Shown in pieces: positions 1 through 12,450 of a stretch of DNA of 62,000 nucleotides (position 1 is the stretch's first letter; each line of letters opens with the position of its first letter). The position numbers and the translations under genes are program-made. The notes below the pieces were generated by a model. That model did no database searches. It saw only the letters and a program-made list of their open reading frames with translations, and was not told the origin of the DNA. The DNA is from Tubiluchus corallicola (taxonomy: Eukaryota > Priapulida > Priapulimorpha > Priapulimorphida > Tubiluchidae): the NCBI GenBank assembly GCA_030141605.1, contig JAQGDQ010000009.1:1-62000 (forward strand). Reading direction: 5' to 3'.

Positions 1-924
1 TCACAGCTAGTGTCAGTTGTGGATCGAAATTTGTAATGAATGTAAATTGGATGTAATACTCAATGCATGCCTTATAATGAATAAACTTATTCATTTGTGC
101 TAGACGCAATACTTCAATTACAGTCAGTAAAAGGTTTTCGTTCGCAACCAGTACAAACTGAGTATCTAAACTGAGTAACTGAATAACTGTTCTCGCTTCT
201 GGAACGTGAATTGAGGTTTACTAAATCATAATTCCTGCTGCAAAACAAACAGTTTGTCTTTAAGTTTATTTTGCTGTTAATACAGCTCCATCCACAAATT
301 TCGCACACACCTAATGTGTACACCACATGCAAAAAGAGTTTCCTGCTGTAATTTGTCAGCTTAGCCTGCCTTTAACTTTTTATTGCAGTCACGTGATCAA
401 AAGTACCCACCAACTTGGCTTCTTGCCATTCCGTACACTGTTTTGACTGCAAACGAACCACAAATTAAGCCAGCGCTATTGAAAAGCGGTGGTCACTCGG
501 TTGGTGGACACATCTTCTTCTTTGACAGATTTCTCCGGACATTCGTCGGGCAGTCAAATTTATCAGCAACGTCCCACTTCCCCAATAATTAATTCCACTT
601 ACATCCATTTTATTGATGAAAAGGAATTTACTTTGACGAGTTGATGCATTTGTATGCTGACCTATATAAGCATACATGTTTACACTGTCACCACGCGCAG
701 TATGGAAATCATGTAGACACTAGCCCGCTAAGCCATTAACAATGCTCAGCTGATCGCAAACTTCCTACTGAATTACTTTAGTGTTAAGTTAGTCACGTGT
801 TGAATAGGGGAATTATGATTTCGTCCAGCGTCCTCAATCTATATTACACTTTATCCATTACTTCCCAACTGCCCTCGAGATGGTGCTACAATCGTGGTGA
901 GTATTCCGATTTGCTAATCAGTTT

Positions 925-1432
925 AAAGAGGAAGAAAAGGCAATTTTAAAGTATATCCCAAAGAACTTTACACACAAAGTTTTATTGCTTTGCATTACCT
1001 CCACCTGTTTGAAAGACTTATGTAACTGGAAAAGAAAATTCTTAACAACTTAAAAAGTTCACACCAACTAGTAAAACGTCACTGCATCACCATCCCAGTG
1101 TGCACCAGTGATTCACCAGGAAACACATTGTTGATCTTATTGACAGTATAAAGTAATTTAAACTTTTGCTTAACCAGCGAAGTATGTAGTACGAATATTC
1201 TGATAAAATGTTTTTCAAAGTTAACGCTGTGTTATCAAAACTTATTTCAAACGACTTGCCGTTAAAATGGCTGCGCCTAATGGTCATCGCGGTAAATTAT
1301 ATTTATACTGGACTGCTGCTAATTCACACATTGTATGCAATGATACAGCATGTAAGTGACAAAATTTCAAGACGAATTTTTATCTATGAAGAGTGTTTAA
1401 TGTGCTTTAACTCTACAAAGTTTTTCTTAAAT
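925..1432 (+). repeat. Interspersed repeat family B, copy 1
   Basis: About 0.5 kb that is clearly alignable with 37540-38045 and 43185-43710 on the same strand. Shared landmarks in order are a GGAAAAGAAAATTCTTAA block, a TAATTTAAACTT(T/C)TGCTTA block and a GCATGTAAGTGA-like block near the end. No terminal inverted repeats and no clear coding capacity were seen, so the class is unknown. Confidence 0.75.
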
Positions 1433-1704
1433 CAAATATCTTGAGTCAACTATTTGTGACGTATTAGATTTATAATGTTCCAGCCGTACAAAAAATGATA
1501 CTTTTCTGCTTACTCAGAAGATAATTTAAAGGGGAGAGTTGCACTTGTTTTCGATTGTAGATATTTGGGTTTCACTATTCATTAAAGTAACGTAAACATT
1601 AACATAGATTCTGCAATTATTGCCTTCTTTGACGATACAGTATGTTACCCTTAGAAGAAAATTTCACAATTCTGTCCTGCATAAGTTGCCGACCCATTTT
1701 ACGT

Positions 1705-2165
1705 TAAAGGAAAACCGAATCCAATTTTAAACTGTTGCTCAAAATAATCCACCCTATAAAATATGGAAAGGGAATTTACTATTTGTTCAAGAATGACGTG
1801 TGAAAGAACACTTACCAAAAAACGTAATTTCGCAATCGCGACCAGTTTAGAGCTGTTCAGTTGTGACGTAGTGCACACGTTTGAGAGCTCATGAGTGAGC
1901 AGATGTAAACTTGAAGTTTGAATCTAAACTTAAAATTTGGCGAGTTTTTGTAAATCAAACTGAATATTGTACAGTTGCACAGCACACACTGTACTTTAAT
2001 TTTCGCTTTCGCAAACACATGCAACACAATCGTGGAATGTTTGTGCTGTTGAAAATTATGCTCACTTGTGATGTCATCATTAGTTGAGCTCGCGCGCCGT
2101 TATTTAATCATCAGAACTTGTATACTTTTTACCGTACTTCAAAAACTGAGTAGGATAAAAAAATC
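1705..2165 (+). repeat. Interspersed repeat family A, copy 1
   Basis: Aligns with 3640-4260 and 20215-20860. The best conserved core runs from TTGTACAGT through GTGCAACACA-like and GGAATGTTTGTGCTG to a GATGTCATCATTAGTTG-like segment. All three copies have the same orientation. Class unknown. Confidence 0.7.
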
Positions 2166-3639
2166 ATCCTGTTTTGGTTTAATTCAACCAGATTTTTTTG
2201 TGTTGAGATTTGCTTTAAAACTGTCTACCTCGAATTAATACAAAGTGGGACATTTTAGTCTTTGCAACATATTCCGAAATTCGGCAATTGCGGATCATTT
2301 TTCGCTTATTCTGAATGTCATTTTGCTGTTCACCGTACTGGTGAGCTTGCTACTTGAAATGTTAATTCCAAGTTTTTGTGAAATCATGTTTCGGAATTTT
2401 TTTACGTGATTGTGGGATGATTGGCTATTCTACTTTTTATATGAATAAACATCTGCATTTTTTTGCTTTTTTTCTACGTCCCTAAGTTTTTACGGACAAA
2501 CGGCGTACAAAAGACTGTGAAACAACAAAGTTATACCTCTTTCTGTGAAATGATTCACCATAAGTGTAAAAAGTCTCGCAACGTCCAGCCAAAGTTTATG
2601 AATTACTACTACGAGATTCAGCAACTGTAACAGTAAAATTAAGAAGATGACGGTACGACACCAGCGAGCGCACGTGCTGCGTTGCATGCGCCCTTCGAAT
2701 GCAAGGAAAATCGTGTGAATTTATTTTAAGGCTGAAGTCATGATCACACATAATGACCTTTCTCCGGCTACTGATAAGAAGCCGTCTACCTGTCTTTGGT
2801 TTTTCTTATAACTTTTACACCATATACCAGTATTAAGCAGAAACTATTTCGCTCAGACTGCACGAGCTTATTTAAAGTCAACAAATATTTTATTGGCTGC
2901 AATATTGCGTCTGTAAACTGGCGGCGCGCCTAGATGTGTTGGAAATCGATAAGAAACAGATTAATAAAATTGAATTTGAACAAGCGATACTGAGGAAAGT
3001 GTCTACAGACGTGTGTTCGTCTGCTTGGGTGGAAAAGCAAATGGGCGGTTGTGCTTCTACACCTTCCTACCTGACTTCTTATTTTATGTTCATGCTGTAA
3101 TAATTGCACCAACTCATCCCTGGCTGTTTATTACAAGCAAGCAATTACATTAACCAGTCTTTGCAGAATAAAACTGACAGAAAAATTAATCCGCCATTCA
3201 GAAAGTGTCAGTTATATGCGATATTGTTTCCCGGATAAAATTTTCTTGTCAAAATTGTTGTTTGTGTGTGGTTTAGTGTGTTATTATTACGTTGGAACGG
3301 TATATATATCCGCCGTGAACGTAGATCTGTCCATCGAGATATAAAACGGTAAATTTCTATTTTTTCAACTTATTTTTTGTAAATAATGGATGTATAACAC
3401 GCAATGGACTAAAAACAATTTAAATGTGCTCGAAAATATGTAAATCTGAGTGTAAAAGATACAATTTCAAGCAATTGTACATGATTGTGATTTTCTAAAC
3501 TTTCTCCTCGTTCTTCCCTTACTTTTTTTTCTCTTTCCTTTTGTTGACTTTTTCTAGATTTCGCAAGGGTTTTAGATTGTATAAAATGGCATCACAATGT
3601 CGTTAATACCGCTTTACTACCAATGTACGACACAATTGC

Positions 3640-4500
3640 AGTCCATGCTAGTGGTGGTCAAATGGTGATGGACCCAGTCTTGAACTATTGCTCAAAACAA
3701 TGTACTCTGCAAAATACTGAAAAGGAACATTGCTTTTTAAGCATGCCTTAGGTGAAAGAATTGTTTCCACAAAAATCCATTTTCGCCTTCGCGCGGCTTA
3801 GTTCTTCACTGTTGCATGTATTTCGTCATTCGCTAGTTAGACAGGTACTAGTGTCTGCACCTCGGAAACGTGTTGCACAAAAAACATGAGGTGTATCTCT
3901 CAATCAGTTGTAATATGGTGAACGTGTTCGAGAGCTCATGCGTCAACACAGCGGTAAAATGAAATTTAAATTGTAAAGTTGAAATTTGCCCAGTTTTTGT
4001 GTGTCAATGGAATGTTGTACAGTAGCACCGTACTTCAATGTTCGCATTCGGAAATACGTGCAACACACTCATGGAATGTTTGTGCTGCTGAAAATTATAT
4101 TCAGTTATGACGTCATCACTAACTGGGCTCACAAGCCGTTGATTAAGTTTTTAACTTATTATTTAATTATTATACGCACTTTGGCGTTATGCTAGGTGTT
4201 AAAATGTATACTTTTTATCCCACTTCGAAATGGGGTAAAATACGAAAAATTATCTAGTTGTCCTTTAAAATACTAGTAATTTTTGTTTAATATGACATAT
4301 TTTGTAGCGTTTCTGTTGAAATAATGGTATAATTAACTAGCTCGCACATTAATGAATGCAGGCTAATATAAACATTATAATGTCGGCTTGCTTGTAAATA
4401 TACCACGTGCAGCAGGCCTGAACAGTAGTGACTACGTAACTGGAAAAGTTGCTAAACTATATGCCCTGAAATGTCAAAATGGCTTCAACACTTAAATGCC
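3640..4500 (+). repeat. Interspersed repeat family A, copy 2 with extended tail
   Basis: Shares the family A core (about 4010-4150) with copies at 1705 and 20215. Its tail at 4330-4500 (ATTAATGAATGCA, a TAAATATAC-A-G segment, GACTACGTAA, TTGCTAAACT) is matched in the same order at about 21360-21510, so copies 2 and 3 share a longer element than copy 1 shows. Confidence 0.7.
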
Positions 4501-6474
4501 AAAAACTTAGGTGGAGATAAACACCGGAGAGATTACTGAAATGTGGAGGATTTAGAAAATTTTCGTTTGAATTTTGTCGCAGTCTGGCAAAATCGGATGC
4601 GATTTCAGCATGTGCTTTTGAAAGCCTTATTTATCGTGGTGCTAAAAACAACGCATTTTGTAACTGCCTGGAGCGATGTTTCACATTCGTTGAAGACACG
4701 TATGCCGTATAAATAATAGACCAAGTGTAAGAGAAATTTAGTAACGTAAGCTTTGCAAAAGTTTTTAATTTAACAAGAAATTTATTGAATATCGCCTTGT
4801 TTGTTTCACCTGATATTTCAAGAGAAAACACTGCCTTTTTTAAAAAAACAACGTTATTACTTAATTCCAGCGTTTCACATTAAAACTTTAAAGGTGTTTA
4901 CTGGGCTGATAAGATTACATTTTCCCCGAAGACAAGAAAAACGCAAAGTGATCTTAAGCTAATAGCGAGGTCATCATTTGACCCCCAAATTACTGTTTAC
5001 GAAAATGCGCGAATATACAAACTTTCTTTGAATTAAGAAACATTGTTGGAATTGCACCACATTTTAACAACACCCATTGCCATCGCCACCAGCAATAGCT
5101 TCAGCCAGCATCAGTACTTCACCATGAACACTGGCATCCAACACTAATAATAGACCTAGATAAAATACATTGAACCAAGAGCAAGAGACTTTACAGAAAA
5201 ATCAGTAAAAGTCATCTCTTTAAACCAGTGAATGGTGTAATATTTCTTTTAATTGTGTTTCAGTGCTAGTTTAAACTTTGGGAACTAATTTCATCCGTTC
5301 CTGTCTAAACTGTCGCTTACTCGGTGTCGCATTTAATTCAGAGTAAACACACAAAGGCAATTATTGCTCGCCCCCTCCAAAACATTACGAAATAGCAAAT
5401 ATGGAGACAACTTTTTCCTTACAAACTACAAGATAGGGAAGATAGGGACTTTATTGTAGTTTCCTGCTAAATGTGCATGTACTAATGGACGCCATTATTC
5501 CAGTAAACGAGAATATTGTGATGATTGTTCCAACAAGTGACAAACTTGAGGTGACTAAACCTGTTCGCAGGCAGCAGCTTTCTGTAACCGACGCACCCAG
5601 CCTTAGAACCGCGCACTTAATGTATTTTACCCGCAATTCACATTACTCTCGCCGCGGACACTATAGCATCTCAATGAAATTCAGCTGTTTGTACACCAAT
5701 GCATCATGCCATTAGTAGCCAGGGACACACGCCATTACAGCAGCAAATATGTCACATTTCGTGAAGTCCAGAATTTTGTGTTTAGCTGCCCTAGAAACGA
5801 GTCCGCTTTTCGACTTGAGCACACTTCATATTGTAAACGTTTGCATTGTGAGCACTCGATAATTGCCTCGTCTACGCTGTGCAATATGAGAAGTCCAAAC
5901 ATCTAACTTGTCAAATATTTACAGTCTTTGCAAACGTGCTCCGCTTGTCATTACTTCCTGAAGCCTTTTCTGGATCTACTTGATCGATTGGAAGAAAGTT
6001 GCCAATGGCGGACTTGCTTCCAAACTAACAATTTCACTCGTTCAAGTTCACTGAAAGGTAGTCGTTCAAGTTCACTTAAAGGTGAATCTACTTTCACTTA
6101 ACTGCTTCTATTCAGCACTCATGCCGAGTTCACACGCATTTTCGCATCATTTCATCATTTACTTCGAGAGTTCCACTATTCCGGTGAAATATTGAGTAAT
6201 GTAAGTGCCAATTAGCTGTTAAATAGCAATACAATTGTATTTTGTGTTATAAAAATCGTTTGCAAAATTGAAGTTCATGTTGTCCTCAATTACGTAACTG
6301 CAACATTATCTTCTGACTTCTGTGACACTTACATACCGATCAAGCTACTTCACCTGTTACTGTAATTAAACTGGCTTCTAATATCGTAGGTGTTCAGTCT
6401 TAATAATCAGGCTTCAGTGACATAACTAGTATGGCTTCATCTTCACTACTGTACAATAATTATATATAGAACTT

Positions 6475-6560
6475 ACCTGCCTACCTGTACTCACCTGCCT
6501 GCCAGCCTGTCTGCCTACCTACCTACCTGCCTACCTACTTTCTTGCTTGCTTACCTAAAT
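6475..6560. repeat. Interrupted CCTG/CCTA tetranucleotide repeat
   Basis: Simple-sequence patch built from CCTG, CCTA and CCTT units, with irregular interruptions. Confidence 0.8.
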
Positions 6561-9058
6561 GCTCAGTTAACTACATAATACAAGTCTACCTAAATACCTG
6601 CCTAGTTGGCTATTTCATAATTTTTTGTTCTGCTGTATCTACAATTCTAGGTCAGCGTATCACTTTGGCTATATTGGTACATTTGCACGAGTTTTGGTAC
6701 AATTTCTATAAATCCGCCGGCATTTACGACGATACAGAACCTTATTTATGTACTTAACAAACCCGAGCAAGTACACCGTTTAACCTTCGATCTTTGTAAG
6801 CTACTTTGCCTAAAAATTGATAACACGGCTTCTGCAAAGTCTATACAAACAGCTTTGGTCTTTCAATAATGTTGATGGCTTTTATTTTGCTAGTTTTCTG
6901 AGTTTCAATTCTGAAAGCCGCAATAGAATTCTATTTTATATAAAATTCGCCTTTGGAAACCTGAACTCATTTTTTTCTTACTAATCGGAAAGGAAATTGG
7001 CAGAGTTAGGATAAGGTGCGTGAGTATTAGAAATAACCGTGAAACTTGCAACCTTGAATATTTTTTCAATCGTTGTTAAAGTAGTTTAATAAAAATTTGG
7101 AGGATTAGACTACATCTTTGTACGCTGTGCACACCACGTAGTTTGATCGATATATTAAGTGGTATCTCATAAATGTTTCGTAGAAGCTGCTACAATTTAA
7201 TACATAATGATGCGCTGAGGCCTTAGAAACAAACATGTGTCAGAAGTGTGCCAAAAATGTCTGCCATTGGAATTCATCCAAGTACTGGTTGGGTTAAACA
7301 TTGTTTAACTTCTCATTTAGCAAATAAATTTAAAACTGTACCAGCGAAAAGTTGCAGGAATTGACAACAACCATTTGTGATATTATATATTTCGGAGTCT
7401 CAGAATTTAATAAAATTGCATTTATTCATATATTTATTGAATGCTCGTGAATTTGTGACGCTACGTGGAGTTATTTCTAGAACTGGCATAAATTGGAGTT
7501 TTGTAAAGTTGCGTGTCAACATTACAATGTTTAACAAATAGTCACTGTTGACAGTGTTGGGTACAAAGACGCCTCCTTACCTGTTGCAATTGGTTTCGCC
7601 CCAAATTGTCATGCATTATGTGACCAGACAGTTGGTCAGGTAGACATTACCCGGCGGACAATTTAAGCTGATGTAATGTGTAACTTGTGAATGAGTTTTC
7701 ATTGCCTTTTGCGAGTTATAAGCCTAGCTATCTGTGTTAACTGCTAACTAGCTAACTGCTTTACATAAGTTGAGTTAATTCGCTCTTATTTTTTGTTTAA
7801 TTTTGATCGAAAATCATGCAAGCTAATTTAGCAATTTGCCTGGCTCGAACTTATTTTTTTAAATCTCTTTGCTGTAATATTGCAGATAAAACGACAACTG
7901 CTCCATATTAAACAAATGTGGATTTTGCTGGAACTATTATATAGTACAGGTACACAGTCAAAACAATCAAAGAATATTTAGAACAGTCATTGAACCAAGC
8001 CATGGTTACCTATGAGTCCTAGACCAAATCCTTCACGTGGAGCTTTGGGACAAGGCTATCACACTAAACTTGGCAGAGATGCGCAGTCTATTAATAATAG
8101 GACAAACGATGTTATACGTAACTTTATCTCCACAAAATAAGAAGACCTCGTACTAAAAGGAAACTTTGGAGCATTTATCTCGGCAATATGTCATTTGTCT
8201 GGTTAACACAGTTTAAAGTATTCATTGGGTGTACTGGCAGTGTCAGTTTTAGTTCTTCCTTGTAGCCTTGATTGGGCATCTTATATTTATTTCGTGTAAA
8301 ATGATTTTCACTGAAATTAGAAAAGTGATTTTTCACAAACTGCTTTCTCTTTGACTCACTGAATGGCGCACTCACTGACTTACCCTTTCCATCCAGTAAC
8401 TCACTCATCCACTGTCATCTCAACCTAGATGTAGGTTAGGCTAGGGGATGTAAGTTAAATTAGGGTAGTTTTAGCAACTACAGGATGGTACTCGAGAGGT
8501 GAGAATGGTTAGAATTGTATGCACAGACCGATCTCAAAAATCGGCAAGATTCCTCAGCAAGGTAAAACTCAGACTCAGAATCAGAATCAGAACCAGACTC
8601 AGAATCGTGTAAATTTTCAAATGTTTCCTTGGCTGTTGTAGCGTCAGTTATAGTAAAATAATAACGTGGTAGGAAAACATAAATCTGCGCAGCGTACAGT
8701 AAAATTGTGTTTTCCTTGTTGGCTAACTCTTTCTGCAATTCACGTTATACCTTATATAACGTCTAGGCAAAATTAAACGCACAACGACCGTTAATCTTTT
8801 CGTTTAAAAAATGGTTTCCAGACGGCTTCATTTGATGATGTAATAACAAAATTAACCTGTAGGGAAAGATAACTCATGTGCGTGACATTACCTTTAACGA
8901 TTCTTATTTTTACACAACTTGTCAATCAACGGTAGCGAAAATAAATGCGTTATTGTTTTATAAATAACAACTACTGCTCCCTACAAAATGATCCAGTGTT
9001 TTAATTTCATTGATTGACCTATTTTCATGGAACTATTTTCTATCATTTTCTATGTATC

Positions 9059-9797
9059 GGGTGGCGCAGAAAAAAATTGTTGAAGTTTAGACTACAATAA
9101 TATCAGAAGCGAGTGGTCTACAAAGTTGAAATTTTGCTCCGTAATATTACAGTGAGTTAGCTTTTGGCTGTAAAAGTTACAAGTTTGTAATTTTAGTGTT
9201 TTTAAGTACTCGCTGAATGACGTTTGCGTTTAAAAAATCAAAAAATCAAAATCCACAGAAAAACACCCACTTTAATATATAAAGCACACAATACATGGAG
9301 CAGAATAATAAAGGACTCTAGTTTATATCAGTAATCAGCCAGTTTATATCATGGGCATCACCAAAGTAAATAAAGCACTGCTTCTGTTTTACGGTATCTG
9401 GAATTAAAGAGAAAGTGTACAACGGCCGCACAGAGCCATTTGATGCAGAGGAACTGAAGGCAAAAAGTGCTGAACCAAGCACCCCCTTAAAGAAGTGAAA
9501 AACTGGTCAGTTGTTGAGGGAAACGCCTTCGTCGGGTTTGCAGTGAAAATGGTGGACACATAGAGCAATTGGTGTGAATTTTAGCAATAGTGACACAATG
9601 TTTTTTTGGCATTGATTTATTTTTACTTGTTTTAAAAATCAAGAGAATCTTTGGAAAAATCTAAGAGAATGACTTAAAATTTTTGGTGTTTATGCATGTC
9701 TGCCTGTAACATCAGTGTGGTAATTTTCAACTGATTCAGTTATTTTCTTCTTATACTATCGTGATCAAAATACTTAGGCGCATTTTTTCGCCAACTG
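9059..9797 (+). mobile_element. Decayed Tc1/mariner-like element, copy 1
   Basis: A 0.74-kb element alignable over its length with 14939-15683 in the opposite orientation. The ends are partly matching inverted repeats: GGTGGCGCAGAAAAA at the left, and a right end whose reverse complement begins GGCGAAAAAATGCGCC. Inside, at 9524-9577, a frame reads RLRRVCSENGGHIEQLV and then stop, which fits the C-terminus of Tc1/mariner-type transposases. Just upstream (9400-9460) lies an I-K-E-K-V-Y-N-G segment equivalent to their conserved LKDKVY region. The catalytic DDE region is absent, so this is an internally deleted, non-autonomous relic. Confidence 0.8.
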
Positions 9798-11182
9798 ATT
9801 GCAAACTGTTATGCAGAACTGGTGAAATACTCTCGCAATAACTACAGCAAACACATTTCCATTAAAATTCGCACTAGTTTGGGATGAAATCGTAATACGG
9901 TTGCGCGTTTTATTATACTGTACAAATAACGCCACGTAAAGCCATACATTCGTCAAAGTTATTTCAATGTGTTAAGCAATAAATTTCGAGGCGAAGATTT
10001 TCAGATGGGAAGGTTCTTTGTTGATGTTGTCGCGGCGGATGTATTTATATTTTAGAGAAAATTGCCCGGAAGTGCGTCATGCAAACCAAGAAGGTATTAG
10101 AATGAAAATTTGGATAATCCTTTTCGATAGCAAAATGTAAACCCGTTTCTGCGGCTTGATTCCATGAAATTCTAAAGTTCATTGGAAACTGAAACACGTC
10201 ACTTAATGGCAGGCTTGTAGTCTGAACTGGCATCCTGCTACTAGGATTTATAAGCCACGTTTAGATTTGTATATTAACTTCCCTCGCCGAATTAACCAGG
10301 GACAATATGACAGACGAAGCCGCAAGGAGGCAGTTTTATCGGGATTACCCAGCCGTCCAGTGACCAAAAATCAGTTGCTTAAAAACAGCTATTAAGCACA
10401 TACCGTGACCATTCACCTATTTTTACCTATCCCCTTAAGCCTGCGTTGCAGATGTTGTAGTGCATGCAAAGGCATTGTTCTATTTTCTGCCACATTTATT
10501 TACGTTAACTTGCGTTTGACCAGCAGTGTTATGAAGTTGACCAGCAGGTTGCATTGCTGTCACGACTATCCAAATGCGGATTATATTCTTCACTCACTAA
10601 GAAACCTTTTCGGCTTTGTTTTTGCGTGATCTCTAATTTTGTTTTTGTAGTGGAGGCAACATGTACTAGGTATTCATCCATGTAAACTTAATTAAAATGT
10701 ACGTGCGTGATGTACGGAATTTGAAAATTCAACGTTCAACATTGACTTCATATTCGATTTCGTTTAATCTGTGAAATTAAAGAACAAGCCAAATTTTAGA
10801 GCCTTTGCAAATTAATAAAGAATGACACTGTCACACTGGCGAATTTTGCTCAATTATAACAAATCAGTTCTTAATACAATTCTTAATACACATTTTAAAC
10901 AGACTAAGTTTGAACAAATAATTATACATATATCTTTCTATCGCCATAAGTTCTCTACAGCAGAATTACGCCATAAAAATAAGGCATGTCTTTAACAATA
11001 AGAAACCAGTGTTTCGAGGTCAGATTGACTTGTCTATAGCTATTTAGGTCGATAGGTTAGGATAACAGGTAAGCTGCTTTCACAGGTATAAAAATAGGAA
11101 TGCAGTGCCATCTATTGAGTGTCTCAAACAATAAGTAAATAATTAGTCAATTAATTAACCAATTAATCGAGGATAACCAATT

Positions 11183-11358
11183 ATCGAGGAGGTAATAATT
11201 CGTTTGTATTTTGTACCTTATTGCCTAAAATAACTAATTTATTTTGAAGAACCGAGTTATATTTAGTTAATTAACTAAATATAACTCGGTTCTTCAAAAT
11301 AAACTAGTGATTTTAGGCAATAAGGTACGAAATACGAACGAATTATTACCTCATCGAT
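11183..11358. repeat. 176-bp palindrome (foldback or MITE-like)
   Basis: Two arms of about 88 bp form an almost perfect inverted repeat without a spacer, centred between 11270 and 11271 in AGTTAATTAACT. Arm landmarks mirrored on the other side are AGGTAATAATTCG, GGTACAAAATAC-like, TTATTGCCTAAAAT and GAAGAACCGAGTTATA. Only a few mismatches separate the arms. This is the form of a foldback element or a very short MITE with almost no internal sequence; no coding function is visible. Confidence 0.9.
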
Positions 11359-12450
11359 GGAAAAGAGGAGAAGGAAGAGATTGGAAGTAAACAATTTTTG
11401 AAACGGACAGTAGAGAAGCGTTTGTTTCATACATTGGATCTCTTACTAATCCACTTATAAGCGAGAAGTCGACAGACATCGCGCACAATTCCTCAAAGGC
11501 CATGCGAAATCTTTCCGTTAAAGTAGTAAACGCACATTGAATGCGCAATTCAAAACCTGAAGATGGTACAATCAGGTATACGATAGCATTACGCACGCTG
11601 ACTGCGTCACCAACGTAATGAAGTCTTATTTTAGAACAAGCGGTTCAAATTACGTTTATTTATATCGACTGCAATTCTGACTCTGGCAATTATTATTGTT
11701 ACTTTCGCACTGCTGCACTGAAATGGCAGCAAATCTAATTTGACTGAAATGCATTATTGTGAACCGCGGTACAATTAAAAGAAGTAGCGACTCGTTAACG
11801 TTTTGCGAGGGTTAGAAGACGATTGTGACAGAAACCTCGATTAAAGAGAAATTAACTCTTTATCCTGTCGACAGAAACTGTGTGTAGCTACGTAATTACA
11901 GTCGCCAGATAAGATAATAGGATCAGCAAAGTTCGAAAAGTCTGTCAATTTCGCAGATTTGTTTCAAAACACTGCATGTGTAGTACTGCAGTACTTTCAG
12001 TAAATTTATCATTTACTTTTTGCAGTAATTTTAGTAATTTATTATGTCATTCATAAGTTTACAACGCTGTTGCCGCGCCAGCTTGTTACATTGAAAAGAA
12101 TGAAAATGTAGAACTTTGATATGGACAGTGTCTTCTCTTTACCTAATACCCCACTTCTACGTCATCCCTTTCTCAGGCCCACGAGCCACATTGTCACGCA
12201 CAAAAATAATTCCTTCCTAGCACTTTCGTGCGCAAGCTTTAATTCAGCGTTTAAAACACACATATCAATAAAATGTTTGACGGAAGTCATTCATTTACAA
12301 AACATTGAGAAAAGATTAAATTCTCGCGTAAATTTTCTCTACAATAATTTCAAAAAAACATGGTTGCTGCTAACTGCTTGTATCTGTTGCTTATTTGTGC
12401 TTTGTCACAATTATTAGTCTATCTATTACAAAATAAAATGTTTTTTTCAG

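Larger units (their letters stand above)
1..12450. other. Gene-poor region upstream of the channel exons
   Basis: No exon that I can assign to a protein family was found here on either strand. The open frames present are short and have no family motif. The stretch holds copies of interspersed families A and B, a decayed Tc1/mariner-like element, a tetranucleotide patch and a large palindrome, each listed separately. It may be intron of the channel gene (whose membrane-domain exons should lie upstream of 12451) or intergenic DNA. I looked by eye for the pore motif and for the end of S6 that normally precede the C-linker and did not see them. Confidence 0.5.

Noticed and set aside
383-677. Overlapping 69- and 70-codon frames on opposite strands
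   Set aside because: No motif, no splice-site pair giving a longer product, and similar length to chance frames elsewhere in the window.
12121-12450. 98-codon frame just upstream of the first channel exon as the preceding exon
   Set aside because: Its translation lacks S6 or pore features and it runs into the polypyrimidine tract and acceptor at 12450.
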